64,000 nt of DNA. Origin: Chitinophaga niabensis (GTDB taxonomy: Bacteria > Bacteroidota > Bacteroidia > Chitinophagales > Chitinophagaceae). Positions 55,296 through 64,000 of the stretch are shown here, piece by piece. The notes beneath the pieces were generated by a model, which did not search any database, had not been told where the DNA came from, and saw nothing but the letters and a program-made list of their open reading frames with translations. The DNA is taken from assembly GCF_900129465.1 (NCBI RefSeq), contig NZ_FSRA01000001.1:496001-560000 (forward strand), read 5' to 3'. Position 1 is the first letter of the stretch. Each line of letters opens with the position of its first letter. The position numbers and the translations under genes are program-made.

Positions 55296-56234
55296 ATGAC
55301 TACATCATATAAGAATATAGCAAAAGCAGTAATGCTGGTGGCACTCACAGGAGGTGTGATCTATAGCTGCCGCAAAGTGGATATGCAGGATGGTTACTTT
55401 GGTGAGAATATCCGTTATAAGGATAAGATCATTACCCTGGAAACCGGCCGGGATGCTTATAAAGGAGATCTTATACTGGACCGTTCTACCCTGCCTATTA
55501 AGGTGGAACTGGCAGATATCCGCCGCTGGGATGGTAAACCGGCGCCGGAAATGAAACAGGAGGTAGATGCGGTAGAGTGGGTGGAAGAATTCACAGGACA
55601 GGAAAAAACACTGGAAGAGCTGGAGAAAAAGAAAAGGATCGTGAAGCGCCCGGTGTTTGAGATCAGCCCTTCCGATGGCCGCCTGAAGTTCCGCAAGGAA
55701 AGTTATGAAATGGATTCTGCTACTTATTTCATCGATGTAAAAGTATCCAACGGTGCAGGTTCCCGGATCATTAAAAATGCGCTGGAGGTGAAAGTGGTGA
55801 AAGGTGCAGATTACGAATCCCGAGACGATGGTGCATGGATCGTTTGTTCAGACTATGACTGGGATGGTTGCTCTCCTTATTTTGATTCTATCAATATCCG
55901 CATAGATAAGTTTGAATACAAGGGGCCCGGTAATAAGATCACGGTTAAGTTTAAGGACCCGAACGGTAATTTAATGGACCCCAGAACTTTTCCGGAAGGC
56001 AGTAAACAAAAGGGAAAACGGATGCAGGATTTTGTGTTTGCGCAGCGGTTACTGGCAGACAGGATCGAGTATGATGTAGCGTATCCGTTCAACACCGCAG
56101 ACCGCCAGTTCGAATGGTGGGTGCCTGGCGCTGCCTTTGGCAAAAATGATCACTATGATCTGTTTGCGTATGTAAACTTTAAAGTATTCAGGCCAGGAAG
56201 CTGGGAGATCACCTGGCAGGCCTTTTATCCATGA
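55296..56234 (+). CDS. DUF5007-like lipoprotein of SusC/D operon
   Basis: 312 residues with a signal and likely lipid-attached Cys25 (VIYSCRKVDMQDGY). The rest is beta-rich, with DGYFGENIRYKDKIITL near the start and WEITWQAFYP at the end. The best guess is a DUF5007-type protein, often next to SusC/D and fasciclin genes in Bacteroidota; this name is tentative. It is the last gene of the operon, 17 bp after the fasciclin gene, and a terminator follows. Confidence 0.6.
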   Translation: MTTSYKNIAKAVMLVALTGGVIYSCRKVDMQDGYFGENIRYKDKIITLETGRDAYKGDLILDRSTLPIKVELADIRRWDGKPAPEMKQEVDAVEWVEEFTGQEKTLEELEKKKRIVKRPVFEISPSDGRLKFRKESYEMDSATYFIDVKVSNGAGSRIIKNALEVKVVKGADYESRDDGAWIVCSDYDWDGCSPYFDSINIRIDKFEYKGPGNKITVKFKDPNGNLMDPRTFPEGSKQKGKRMQDFVFAQRLLADRIEYDVAYPFNTADRQFEWWVPGAAFGKNDHYDLFAYVNFKVFRPGSWEITWQAFYP

Positions 56235-56322
56235 TGAACTAAAGATAAACTAAACTACAAATGAATGATGCCAGCTTCAATACAGGAGCATGTACAATGT
56301 CCTGGCAGAGGAATGGTAGCAT

Positions 56323-56357
56323 AAAAAACAGGCCGCGAACTTCGCGGCCTATTTTTT
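56323..56357. terminator. Bidirectional terminator after SusC/D operon
   Basis: AGGCCGCGA (56330-56338) pairs with TCGCGGCCT (56342-56350), with six A before and six T after; it serves both convergent operons. Confidence 0.88.
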
Positions 56358-57074
56358 ATTTGTCATAATCTTTTCTTTCATCAGGCTCATGAAGGCTTCT
56401 TTATAGGAATCTCCCACGGGCACTATCTCCGCGGTATGTTCCAGGTGTACCGTGTTACCTTCGATCATTTTAATATAACCGGTAGCCAGCAGGAACGATT
56501 TATGCGTTCTGGCAAAATCCCCTGCCGGTAAACGTTCTTCCAGGTCTTTCATGTTCAGCAGCGCAATGATGCCTTCTCCCTGGCGGGTATGGATCTTTAC
56601 GTAATTCTTCAATCCTTCGATAAAGAGGATGTCCCTGATATTGATCTTGATCAGCTTTCCTTTCTGTTCTGTTTTAACAAAGATGAAATCGCTGTCTTCC
56701 TTAGCGGTGGTGGCTACCGGCTGTATCAGGGCCAGCGCGCGCTGTGCACCCTTAATGAAACGGGCAAAGGAGATGGGTTTTAAAAGATAATCCACTACTT
56801 CGTTTTCGAATCCTTCCATGGCATATTCACTGTAAGCGGTAGTGAGGATCACTTTGCTTTTGCCATTGATCGCTTTAATGAAATCGATCCCCGTCATGGT
56901 AGGCATCTGCACATCCAGGAAGATGAGGTCTATTTTATGCAGGTGTAATAATTGCAATCCCTCCACCGGGTCTGTAGTAGAATACAGCAGGTTCAGGAAA
57001 GGCGTTTGCTGAATGTGGTGGGTCAGCAGGTCTATTGCATGCTGTTCATCGTCTATCACAATACAGTTAATCAT
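56349..57074 (-). CDS. LytTR-family response regulator
   Basis: 241 residues. Receiver domain 1-115 (NCIVIDDE, phospho-accepting Asp in DLIFLDVQMP, Lys in DYLLKPIS) and LytTR DNA-binding domain about 140-235 (ILFIEGLKNYVKIHT, FARTHKSFLLATGYIKM). It lies 3 bp after its kinase gene, so they form a pair. Targets are unknown; the neighbouring outer-membrane genes are candidates. Confidence 0.93.
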   Translation of the reverse strand: MINCIVIDDEQHAIDLLTHHIQQTPFLNLLYSTTDPVEGLQLLHLHKIDLIFLDVQMPTMTGIDFIKAINGKSKVILTTAYSEYAMEGFENEVVDYLLKPISFARFIKGAQRALALIQPVATTAKEDSDFIFVKTEQKGKLIKINIRDILFIEGLKNYVKIHTRQGEGIIALLNMKDLEERLPAGDFARTHKSFLLATGYIKMIEGNTVHLEHTAEIVPVGDSYKEAFMSLMKEKIMTNKK

Positions 57075-57077
57075 GTC

Positions 57078-58166
57078 TTATAAATTGATCGTTAATGATG
57101 CGGTATAGAAATCATCATTTTCCTTTACGGTGAAAGTATGTTTCTCTGCGTACATCAGCTGCAACCTTTGCTTTACGTTGTTGAGGCCAATGCCCGTAGA
57201 GAGTTCTTTCGTACCTTTTTTCTTTTTATTGTTGATAAGGAATGTAATGGTCCTTTCATTGGCTTCTGTTCTTACTACCAGCGGATTAGCGGGGTCCAGC
57301 AGATCGCCGTGTTTGAAGGCATTTTCCACCAGGGTGATCAGTACCAGTGGTGTGATGCGGGCATTCGGGTTACTGATCTCTTCACTGTATTGGATATTCA
57401 GCTTGTTGTTGAACCGCATCTGGTTAATTTCGATCACGTTCTTCAGATGGGTAAGTTCCTGGGATAATGCCACTTTCCCTTCTGCATCTTCCTCTTTTCC
57501 CAGGGCATACCGCATAATGTCTGAGAGTAGCAGCACAGCATTTGAAACTTCTTCGCTCAAAGGTACTGTTTTGCTATAGATGAAGCTAAGCGAATTGAAC
57601 AGGAAGTGCGGGTTGATCTGGTATTTGATGGCAGCCAGTTCGGCATCCATCTTTTGTTTTACGAGTTCTTTCTGCCGGCGGTTCCGGGTGTTGTAGTCGA
57701 TGATAAAGGCGGCCACGAAAGAAAGCACCAGGGTAACGATGTAAAAGAAAAAACTGCTGAGGGAGAAGAACAGGAATTTATGATTTTTGATGAAGGTCGT
57801 AAAAGCGTCTTTACTGGTACCGGATACTTTATAATTAATAGAGTCAAATTCAATAAGAGCCGTGTATCCAAACTTTACCAGGAAAACGCTTAAAACAATC
57901 AGCACAAACCTGCTTATTTTCTTTCCCTGCAATAGAGGCAGGCAAGCCTGGAAGATCAGCAGGTAATACGTGATAACGAATTCCAGCACACTCTTTATTG
58001 AATACAGCAGAACTCCTCCCAGTTTGCTATAAGTTTCATTTGCCAGGTCCGGATCTGCCGTATACAGAAAAGAGAGACCCAGGAGCAGCTGAATAATAGC
58101 TATGATAAATAAGGTCAGTAACTTTTTCCATTCCTGCCTGAAAAACTGAATGATCTTTTGTTTCAT
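57078..58166 (-). CDS. LytS-like membrane histidine kinase
   Basis: 362 residues. Four membrane helices (about 17-40, 50-78, 85-105, 128-152), then a His_kinase domain with QINPHFLFNSLSFIYSKT (phospho-accepting His) and a GHKL ATPase with LVENAFKHGDLLD. It lacks a periplasmic sensor domain, so it probably senses within the membrane. It is paired with the LytTR regulator 3 bp downstream. Confidence 0.92.
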   Translation of the reverse strand: MKQKIIQFFRQEWKKLLTLFIIAIIQLLLGLSFLYTADPDLANETYSKLGGVLLYSIKSVLEFVITYYLLIFQACLPLLQGKKISRFVLIVLSVFLVKFGYTALIEFDSINYKVSGTSKDAFTTFIKNHKFLFFSLSSFFFYIVTLVLSFVAAFIIDYNTRNRRQKELVKQKMDAELAAIKYQINPHFLFNSLSFIYSKTVPLSEEVSNAVLLLSDIMRYALGKEEDAEGKVALSQELTHLKNVIEINQMRFNNKLNIQYSEEISNPNARITPLVLITLVENAFKHGDLLDPANPLVVRTEANERTITFLINNKKKKGTKELSTGIGLNNVKQRLQLMYAEKHTFTVKENDDFYTASLTINL

Positions 58167-58185
58167 AACACTGCCAAAAGTAGTT

Positions 58186-58219
58186 AAAAAAAGGCTTCCC
58201 GGTTCAGCCCGGGAAGCCT
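58186..58219 (-). terminator. Terminator after outer-membrane barrel gene
   Basis: An 11-bp stem (58192-58202 with 58209-58219) with 6-nt loop, followed by seven T on the minus strand. Confidence 0.85.
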
Positions 58220-58235
58220 GTATAAAAATGCCAGG

Positions 58236-60389
58236 TTAAAAGGTAGTTGTATTGGTACGTCCTGCTTCGGCTTCAATCGTGTTCTTGCGTGTTTTGGTCT
58301 GTTTCACGTTCTTGTTGCCGAATTTATAATTAAAAGTGAGGTTCACTACGCGGGTGTCCATTTCCTGGCGGCTGCTGTTATCGATGGCGGCATACTTCAC
58401 ATCAAAGCGGTATTGTTTTGTATTGAACACATCATTCAGTGCCAGTTTCAAAGAGCCATTGCCTTTCATGATGTTCTTACGCAGGCCCAGGTCCACAAAA
58501 CCCATGGAGCGGAGAGAAGCGTAACCCATGGCGAAGGGGCTTTGGAAAGATCCGTTCAGTTCTGCCGTAAAACCCGCCGGCAGGGTGAATACGTTCTGCG
58601 TATTGAGGATGGTAGTGATGTTCTCTTTCTGATACTGTACACCATCCAGGTTGGTATTGATGTTCAGGTAAAGGCCCATCAGCGTCCAGGTAGTGCGGAT
58701 CTTTTTAGTAAGTGGTTTGGAGATCACGAGATTAGCATACACTACATTGAAGGCTGCCTGGTTGTCGTAACTCATCACGAGGATCTTCGTCTGAGGATCC
58801 TGGCGGAATACCACGCTCAGGTTATCTGTACTACGGGAATAGGCCAGGGTGGTGAAGATAGAGTAGTTATGTGCCCAGGTGGCTTCTATGGATTGATTGA
58901 TCACCGGTTTGATATCAGGGTTCCCCTTTTGATAAGTATAAGCGTTCTTATAAGTGATGAAGGGGTTCACTATCTCAAAGCCAAAGCGGTTGATGCTTCT
59001 GCGGTAAGAAAGACTGAACTGGTTCTTTGCATCTTTCATGTAAGAAATGCTTGCACTGGGGAACAGCTGGAAATAATCGCGGCTGAAATGTTGATCTATG
59101 GTAAGGCTGTTGCCGGTTGCATGCGTATGTTCACCACGCAGCACAGCATTGAAAGTATACTTCTTAATGGTTTTGTTCAGGCCGATGTACGCAGCATTGA
59201 TGTTCTCTTTATAGATGAAGTGATTGGTTTTACCGGCATCATTCTGCCAGTTGTCCCCCAACTTATTCTCCCAGGTCATATCGTTATCTGTTTCCGTGAA
59301 AGTGGTTTTGATGCCGGCTTCCAGCCTGGCAAATTTGAGCGGCTGCACATAGTCTGCGCTGGCGGAGTATACATTGATGCGGGAATCTGCGTTGTTGCGG
59401 ATATTGGTCTGGCCGCCAATGAGCTGCTGGCTTGCATTGTAATACTGGCCGGTGAACAGATCATTCCAGTCTTTATTGTAAGAGAAGTAATCCGCATTGA
59501 AGGTAAATTCATTCTTCTTTTTCTCGCTGCCTGTTTTGAAATAAACGTTCACAGATGGGTTTACAATGGATTGATCCCCGCCTGCATACTGCAGGAAAGT
59601 GGAATCCGGAAGGCCGGTCTTATTTTCACCATTCCTGCCGCGGTTACTGAAAGCGCCTTTCAGCAGTACACCTGCGGAAGTGCTTTTACTCAGGTCAAAG
59701 TCTGCACCTGCTCTGACATTATGGGTGTTACGGTTTTCTTTATTATAATCATTATCCTCCAGCTTGTAGCCATCTTTGAAACGGCGTTCAGACCTTGTTT
59801 TGGTGAACTGATCGGTATGAAGGAAATCGTATCCGCCATAAATATTTACTGCTTTACTGCGGCTGTTCAGTGTAAACCCTTCCGTAGTGCGGGCGTAACG
59901 GCCAAATCCTCCGCTGATGGTGGCGGTACCATTGGTGCCCAGGTCTTTGCTTTTGATCATTTTGATATTGATAATGGCAGCGCCCTGTGCATCATATTTG
60001 GTGGAAGGGTTACTCATGAGTTCCAGTTTATCGATGTTGCCGCCGGGCGTGCTGTTGAGCAGGTTTTTGAGATCTTCCCCGCTCAGACGGCTGGGGCGCC
60101 CGTCTATATAAACAGTCACTGATTTGCCGTTCAGCAGCAGGTTATCTGTATTATCCACTACCACACCCGGAGCTTTCTGTAATACTTCCCAGGCAGTGGA
60201 GCCGGCTGCGGTAGTGGTTTTGGCAACATTCACCACCATGGTGCCGCCCTGCATGGTAATGGTGGGGGCAGTGGAAGTGATGTTCACCTCTTTGAGTTGT
60301 TTAACGGTGTCTTTCTTTTCCTGTGCCTGGGCTAAGCCGGAAAGAGTAAGTATGGTGGCGGAAAGGAGAGTAGTCATGTTCGCTTTCAT
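58236..60389 (-). CDS. TonB-receptor-like outer-membrane beta-barrel protein
   Basis: Start set at 60389 (MKANMTTLLSATILTLSG) because it gives a signal peptide; an ATG at 60458 adds 23 unlikely residues. 717 residues. A plug-like segment (about 30-140; QLKEVNITSTAPTITMQGG, YIDGRPSRLSGEDLKNLL, NPSTKYDAQGAAIINI) is followed by a barrel of the OMP_b-brl_3 kind. No carboxypeptidase-like N-terminal domain is present, unlike many relatives. The ligand is unknown. Confidence 0.85.
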   Translation of the reverse strand: MKANMTTLLSATILTLSGLAQAQEKKDTVKQLKEVNITSTAPTITMQGGTMVVNVAKTTTAAGSTAWEVLQKAPGVVVDNTDNLLLNGKSVTVYIDGRPSRLSGEDLKNLLNSTPGGNIDKLELMSNPSTKYDAQGAAIINIKMIKSKDLGTNGTATISGGFGRYARTTEGFTLNSRSKAVNIYGGYDFLHTDQFTKTRSERRFKDGYKLEDNDYNKENRNTHNVRAGADFDLSKSTSAGVLLKGAFSNRGRNGENKTGLPDSTFLQYAGGDQSIVNPSVNVYFKTGSEKKKNEFTFNADYFSYNKDWNDLFTGQYYNASQQLIGGQTNIRNNADSRINVYSASADYVQPLKFARLEAGIKTTFTETDNDMTWENKLGDNWQNDAGKTNHFIYKENINAAYIGLNKTIKKYTFNAVLRGEHTHATGNSLTIDQHFSRDYFQLFPSASISYMKDAKNQFSLSYRRSINRFGFEIVNPFITYKNAYTYQKGNPDIKPVINQSIEATWAHNYSIFTTLAYSRSTDNLSVVFRQDPQTKILVMSYDNQAAFNVVYANLVISKPLTKKIRTTWTLMGLYLNINTNLDGVQYQKENITTILNTQNVFTLPAGFTAELNGSFQSPFAMGYASLRSMGFVDLGLRKNIMKGNGSLKLALNDVFNTKQYRFDVKYAAIDNSSRQEMDTRVVNLTFNYKFGNKNVKQTKTRKNTIEAEAGRTNTTTF

Positions 60390-60529
60390 ATAGGTTAAGT
60401 TTGATAGTGCAAACATATTACGGGATGGAGGGCAGGTGAAATTCGTTACACCAATCACCCCTTTATCGGGATCAAAAGGGAAATTCTCCTGTAAAAGGGT
60501 TATATTCAGAAAAATCTCAAAGCAATTCC

Positions 60530-60856
60530 ATGTGTAAATTCGTTATCAAAACAGGCAAGCATCATCAGCTCTTTTTTGACCTGAAAACAGATGATGGCAC
60601 AGTGCTCATCACCAGTGATGCCTTTCATACCAAAGCGGCCTGTAATTCGGGCATAGAGGCTTTAAAAGCGGTAGCGCGGGATGATAATAAATTTGAAAGG
60701 ATGAAAGCCGCTACAGAACATTACTATTTCACTGTTAAGGGCAGCAATGGAAAGCAGATCGCCAAAAGCGTGTTGTTCCCCACGCCGGCGGAGCGGAATG
60801 CGGCTATTAAAAGTATAGAGGCGGAAGCGCATGATGCGGCAGTGGTGGAGGAGTAA
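60530..60856 (+). CDS. DUF1508 (YegP-like) protein, two repeats
   Basis: 108 residues with two DUF1508 repeats, about 2-50 (FVIKTGKHHQLFFDLKTDDG) and 60-100 (TEHYYFTVKGSNGKQIAKS). YegP-like proteins are small, widespread and of unknown function. Located just before a tandem repeat and convergent with the TraB/GumN gene. Confidence 0.85.
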   Translation: MCKFVIKTGKHHQLFFDLKTDDGTVLITSDAFHTKAACNSGIEALKAVARDDNKFERMKAATEHYYFTVKGSNGKQIAKSVLFPTPAERNAAIKSIEAEAHDAAVVEE

Positions 60857-60884
60857 GCGGCCTTGTGTTTGCGCTATTTGAGTT

Positions 60885-61062
60885 TATAGTTATACGCCGT
60901 TTGGCCGTTTAAATAGTTACACGTTGTATAGCTGTTTAAAAGGTACACGTTGTTTGGCCGTTTAAATAGTTACACATTGTATAGCTGTTTGAAAGGTACA
61001 CGCCGTATAGCCGTTTAAATAGTTACACGCTGTATAGCTGTTTATGCAGTAATACGATCCTT
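60885..61062. repeat. 26/27-bp tandem repeat array
   Basis: About six degenerate units recur at spacings of 27, 26, 27, 26, 27 and 27 bp (ACG or ACA positions 60894, 60921, 60947, 60974, 61000, 61027, 61054). Two variants alternate, one with CCGTTTGGCCGTTTAAATAG and one with TTGTATAGCTGTTTAAAAGG, giving a roughly 53-bp higher-order unit. No spacers, so it is not CRISPR. It lies between two convergent genes. Confidence 0.85.
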
Positions 61063-61920
61063 TTACCTGAGTACCGGTTCCACGGTATAGCCCTGTTTGC
61101 GCAGTAATGCCACTACTCCCTGGTCTCCACCCAGGTGCATAGCACCGCAGGCAATGAGTGTGGTTTCTTTTGCGGCGGCTTTCTCTATTACCGGGATCCA
61201 GTTGCGGTTACGGTTATATACCATCACATCTTCAAATCCTGCCAGTTCTGGCGAGTCTTTCAGGTAGTCATGGATCTCCGTGATGTTCTGGCGTTTGTAA
61301 GCCCCAACAAGGCGTTTGAACAATGCCCGCTGCTTAGGCAGGTTATCGATGTAATCCATGATCATAATGCTTTCCGTACTGTCCGGAATAGCATCGAATA
61401 TGGCTACCTGGTCTTCAATATTTTCCAGTCCCTCTATGGGTTTCTTCTGCTCCTGGGCCATTTTAATAAAGGTACCTTCATAAGAGGCCGGGTTGGGGCA
61501 ATCCAGCGACTTCATCATCACGGAGGATAATAATATCATGGGCTTCATGGTCTTGAACATGGATACGTCCATTCCCACGCTGTCTTTAAAGTATCGGCTC
61601 AGCTTCTGGTAATCCGCTGGTTTGAACACATCCTGCAGGGAGTAGCCATCTGTTTTATCCTGCATGGATTCCATGAGCCTGGCCATCATGGCAGGGTCAT
61701 CCATATCCATTTCAAGATAAATGGTCTTGGCCCGGCTGAAAGCTTCTTTTACATGTTCCGGGAGAAAGAAATCATCAGGGCAGATCATATGAATAGTGCC
61801 ATACAGGTAAGAAGGCTGTTTAAGGCCTTTTCCTGAGATCTTATATAAAAGGGAGTGCTGCGCAAGAGCGGGTAACAGGAACAATGCTAAAACGACTGTG
61901 ATAATGGTTCTTTTAAACAT
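61063..61920 (-). CDS. TraB/GumN-family protein
   Basis: 285 residues with a signal peptide (VVLALFLLPALAQ). The family start GLKQPSYLYGTIHM, with the conserved GTxH, is followed by AKTIYLEMDMDD and a closing CGAMHLGGDQGVVALLRKQGY, the pattern of Tiki/TraB-type putative metalloproteases. The substrate is unknown. It starts 9 bp after the PLP enzyme gene. Confidence 0.88.
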   Translation of the reverse strand: MFKRTIITVVLALFLLPALAQHSLLYKISGKGLKQPSYLYGTIHMICPDDFFLPEHVKEAFSRAKTIYLEMDMDDPAMMARLMESMQDKTDGYSLQDVFKPADYQKLSRYFKDSVGMDVSMFKTMKPMILLSSVMMKSLDCPNPASYEGTFIKMAQEQKKPIEGLENIEDQVAIFDAIPDSTESIMIMDYIDNLPKQRALFKRLVGAYKRQNITEIHDYLKDSPELAGFEDVMVYNRNRNWIPVIEKAAAKETTLIACGAMHLGGDQGVVALLRKQGYTVEPVLR

Positions 61921-61929
61921 AATGATAAA

Positions 61930-62994
61930 TTATACAGATGGATAAAACTGCGCCAGCTGGGTGGACAGGATGTTTAAGTCGGTATGGGTGTGCAGGGCAG
62001 AAAGGATAACGCGGTGTATCCGCTGCCCCAATGGGTCCGGGTAGGCAAAAGAAGAAATAAAAGTATCCCGGGAAAGCAGATAGGTATAAACGTTTTCTTT
62101 TTCTTTTTTGTCTTCCAGCACAAAAACGGGTAATTGGTGCGGGTGATGTATACCGGTGATGCCTGTATTTAATCGCTTGAATTCGATGATCAGGTCTTTT
62201 AATCTTTTGCGGGCAGTAGCATAAGCACCTGCAGCATGCAGGAATGTATAGGCGTAAGCAGGGATGATAGGTGTGCTGGCGGTAAAAAGCGGTAACCTGC
62301 GAATGGCCGCAATATCTGCCGCATGCCCTGCCACAAAACCGCCTTCGAGACTGAATGCCTTGGCCATAGAGGCTGTGATCATATAATGCAGGGCAGGGTT
62401 ATCCGGTAGAATGCTGATGCTGCCTTCTCCTTTTTCTCCCAGGATGCCTGCGCCATGAGAATCGTCTATCAGCACCATTACTTTCTTCTCTATTTGCCGC
62501 AGGGCTTCAAAATCATTGATGGTAGCAGTTAAAGGGTTCACAGCATCTGAAACGATCACATACTGATCATCTGTTCCTTTGTTCACCATTTCCACCACGG
62601 TGGTGATCCAGTCGTTCCACTGGCCTGCAGGTACCAGCGCGCCGGGGTACTGCAAAGCAGGATGTGTGCCCGGGGCAAAGAGCACTTCTCCTTTTGTGGC
62701 TGCATAGGTAACTGCAGCCTGTGCTGCCAGGTATCCGGAAGAGAAACAAACGGCAGACTGCTGATGGAGTAAAACAGCCAGGGCATGCTCCACTTCTTCA
62801 TACAGCTTTAACTGCAGGTTAGAGATGCGGGAAGACGGATATACGCTGCCAAAGCGGCCTATGCCTACTGCTAAAAGATCGCGGAAGGTATGGGAAGAAT
62901 GCATGCCCAGGTAAGAGAAACCGGAGAAGTAAAGGCAGGTCCTGCCATCTACCAGGGCTGTTCTGCCGGGCGTGTTTTCTGTGATCTTGATCAT
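61930..62994 (-). CDS. AONS-like PLP-dependent enzyme (BioF/KBL family)
   Basis: 354 residues, class II aminotransferase fold of the alpha-oxoamine synthase family. Motifs are YLGMHSSHTFRDLL, FSSGYLAAQAAVTY, VLIDDSHGAGILGEKGEG (cofactor Asp and His) and the PLP Lys in ITASMAKAFSLEGGFVAGH. Members condense an amino acid with an acyl-CoA, as in 8-amino-7-oxononanoate synthase. No biotin genes lie nearby, so the exact reaction stays open. It follows the lipoprotein gene after one base. Confidence 0.82.
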   Translation of the reverse strand: MIKITENTPGRTALVDGRTCLYFSGFSYLGMHSSHTFRDLLAVGIGRFGSVYPSSRISNLQLKLYEEVEHALAVLLHQQSAVCFSSGYLAAQAAVTYAATKGEVLFAPGTHPALQYPGALVPAGQWNDWITTVVEMVNKGTDDQYVIVSDAVNPLTATINDFEALRQIEKKVMVLIDDSHGAGILGEKGEGSISILPDNPALHYMITASMAKAFSLEGGFVAGHAADIAAIRRLPLFTASTPIIPAYAYTFLHAAGAYATARKRLKDLIIEFKRLNTGITGIHHPHQLPVFVLEDKKEKENVYTYLLSRDTFISSFAYPDPLGQRIHRVILSALHTHTDLNILSTQLAQFYPSV

Positions 62995-62995
62995 G

Positions 62996-63406
62996 CTATT
63001 GTTTTCTCGTACGAAGGATGAAATGATAATCGCCGGACGCCACTTTCATGTCAAACAACTCATCGCTTAGCTTCACCACTTCCACCAGGTGTTCAGCATT
63101 ACGGTCGCCATTGGCTGCCGTGATGGAAATGATGCTGCCATTGCTTAAAAGGTTATACCTGCCGGAATCAGGCTGGCCTGCAATGGTGGCAATGAAAAGC
63201 CCGTTGTCCAGGAACTGGTAATAAGCATCGCTGTAATACCCGTTCTTCAGGTCTTTTGCCTGTGTTACCTGTACAGCGTTGTAGCCATCCTTTGCGGGAA
63301 TGGTTACATCGTATACTTTCCATTTTTTGTTTTTAAGCAGGGTATTGGTTTTGCCCGAACCGCAGGCCATTAAAACAATGGCGATGCCTGATAATAGATA
63401 TTTCAT
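62996..63406 (-). CDS. Small lipoprotein
   Basis: Start set at 63406 (MKYLLSGIAIVLMACG), giving a lipobox with Cys15 and an ATGA overlap with the upstream gene; a start at 63472 would bury the lipobox. 136 residues. The mature part is beta-rich (KKWKVYDVTIP, YYQFLDNGLFIATIAG) and recalls lipocalin-like lipoproteins, but I do not assign a family. Confidence 0.72.
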   Translation of the reverse strand: MKYLLSGIAIVLMACGSGKTNTLLKNKKWKVYDVTIPAKDGYNAVQVTQAKDLKNGYYSDAYYQFLDNGLFIATIAGQPDSGRYNLLSNGSIISITAANGDRNAEHLVEVVKLSDELFDMKVASGDYHFILRTRKQ

Positions 63407-63939
63407 TTGCCTGCGGCTTTTTCCTGGTTGAATTGCTGAGAGTTTCCTTTGGGAATAGAGAGGCTTTGCCATCCTTCTCCCTTTAATACTTTACCGATAT
63501 AAACGATCTGGCCCACATGATAGGGATGATGCGCCAACTGGCGGTTGATGGCATCTATCACGGTGTGTGGTTCTGTTCTGATGTAAATGGTTTTTGCAAG
63601 GTCCGCTGCAGTCAGGCTGTTAATGGCCTGCATCATACAGTTCCAGCCTTTTTCCCAGGTAAGGAGCATTGCTGCTTTGGTGCCGTTGGGAGCATCGTCT
63701 TCAAACTCTGCGTCTCTTTGCCGCCAGGGTTTTTCTCCGTCTGAAGTGAGGAAGTCTGTAAAGCGGCTCAGCATATTGCCGCTCATATGTTTCACGATGA
63801 TGTAAATATTGTTGGGCTCTCCGGCCGGCTGCCAGTGAATTTGTTCGTCTGTCAGTTGTGCAAAGGTTTTCTCTGCCAGTGCTTTATAGCCGAGTAAACG
63901 TTGCTTCACACTCTCCAGGTAAATATTTTCAGTATCCAT
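63403..63939 (-). CDS. DinB/DUF1572-family protein
   Basis: 178 residues of a four-helix DinB-like fold. HMSGNMLSRFTDFLTSDG and the later HHPYHVGQIVYIGKVL supply the His residues expected for metal binding in DinB/DUF1572 proteins. Role unknown; some relatives are thiol transferases. Its stop overlaps the lipoprotein start, so it heads this four-gene minus-strand run. Confidence 0.83.
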   Translation of the reverse strand: MDTENIYLESVKQRLLGYKALAEKTFAQLTDEQIHWQPAGEPNNIYIIVKHMSGNMLSRFTDFLTSDGEKPWRQRDAEFEDDAPNGTKAAMLLTWEKGWNCMMQAINSLTAADLAKTIYIRTEPHTVIDAINRQLAHHPYHVGQIVYIGKVLKGEGWQSLSIPKGNSQQFNQEKAAGK

Positions 63940-64000
63940 ATATACAATTTACGAATTCGTGGAATAATCAAAAGCCTGCTACACTGTCGTCTCCTCTTTT

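Noticed and set aside
58413-60122. Long plus-strand ORF (569 codons) opposite the outer-membrane barrel gene
   Set aside because: The minus strand encodes a full barrel with signal peptide and plug; the plus-strand product has no recognisable motif and odd composition.
60885-61062. CRISPR array
   Set aside because: Units are contiguous at 26-27 bp with no spacers, and no cas genes are present.

Overview
The window looks like a chromosomal segment of a Bacteroidota member of the family Chitinophagaceae, most likely Chitinophaga or a close relative (inference). The reasons are a SusC/SusD pair, two further TonB-type outer-membrane receptors, LytTR two-component pairs, several TAnnTTTG-type -7 boxes, little sign of Shine-Dalgarno sequences, and the general gene repertoire. 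No CRISPR array, rRNA, insertion sequence or phage module was seen.

Layout. 1-7054: a truncated DUF4964/DUF5127 glutaminase-like gene; a VKOR-thioredoxin membrane oxidoreductase followed by a small Cys-rich double-glycine peptide gene and a terminator; a GH43 lipoprotein; an amidohydrolase divergent from an AraC-type regulator. 7055-10009: a 3' tRNA fragment, an AT-rich lone FtsX-type permease gene and an intact tRNA-Leu(CAG). 10079-13103, minus strand: a compact microviridin/marinostatin-type graspetide locus (56-aa precursor, attenuator-like hairpin, MvdC-type and MvdD-type ATP-grasp ligases) with dapD directly behind. 13403-18118: glycosyltransferase, Sua5/YrdC protein, cca, a pRiA4b ORF-3-like protein and miaA. 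18207-26463: FadL-like porin, Gly/Tyr-rich lipoprotein, proS, and a beta-propeller histidine kinase with its LytTR regulator. 26757-32697: HtrA-like protease, acyl-CoA reductase, ferredoxin, ddl, PASTA protein, rhodanese, RidA. 32302-38464, minus strand: a tight seven-gene operon with two ATP-grasp or ATP-grasp-like proteins, a GCS2 carboxylate-amine ligase, a class I glutamine amidotransferase-like protein, an esterase and a DUF695/RraB-like protein, which looks like an amide-bond-forming pathway of unknown product. 39375-49196: Oar-like receptor, ribBA, TamB. 49731-56234: SusC/SusD/fasciclin/DUF5007-like operon. 56349-63939: LytS/LytTR pair, outer-membrane barrel, DUF1508 protein, a 26/27-bp tandem repeat, TraB/GumN protein, AONS-like PLP enzyme, lipoprotein and DinB-like protein.

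The most interesting parts are three small-molecule or peptide systems. The first is the graspetide locus: its core (TLKYPSDGDEE) combines microviridin and marinostatin features, its precursor gene is only 56 codons, and a terminator-like hairpin separates precursor from ligases. The second is the Cys-rich double-glycine peptide behind a disulfide-forming VKOR-Trx protein carrying a degenerate C39-like domain. The third is the amidoligase operon. Other points of note are a 46-bp element shared by two unrelated promoters, the tRNA fragment beside an AT-rich gene, and two tandem repeats between convergent genes.
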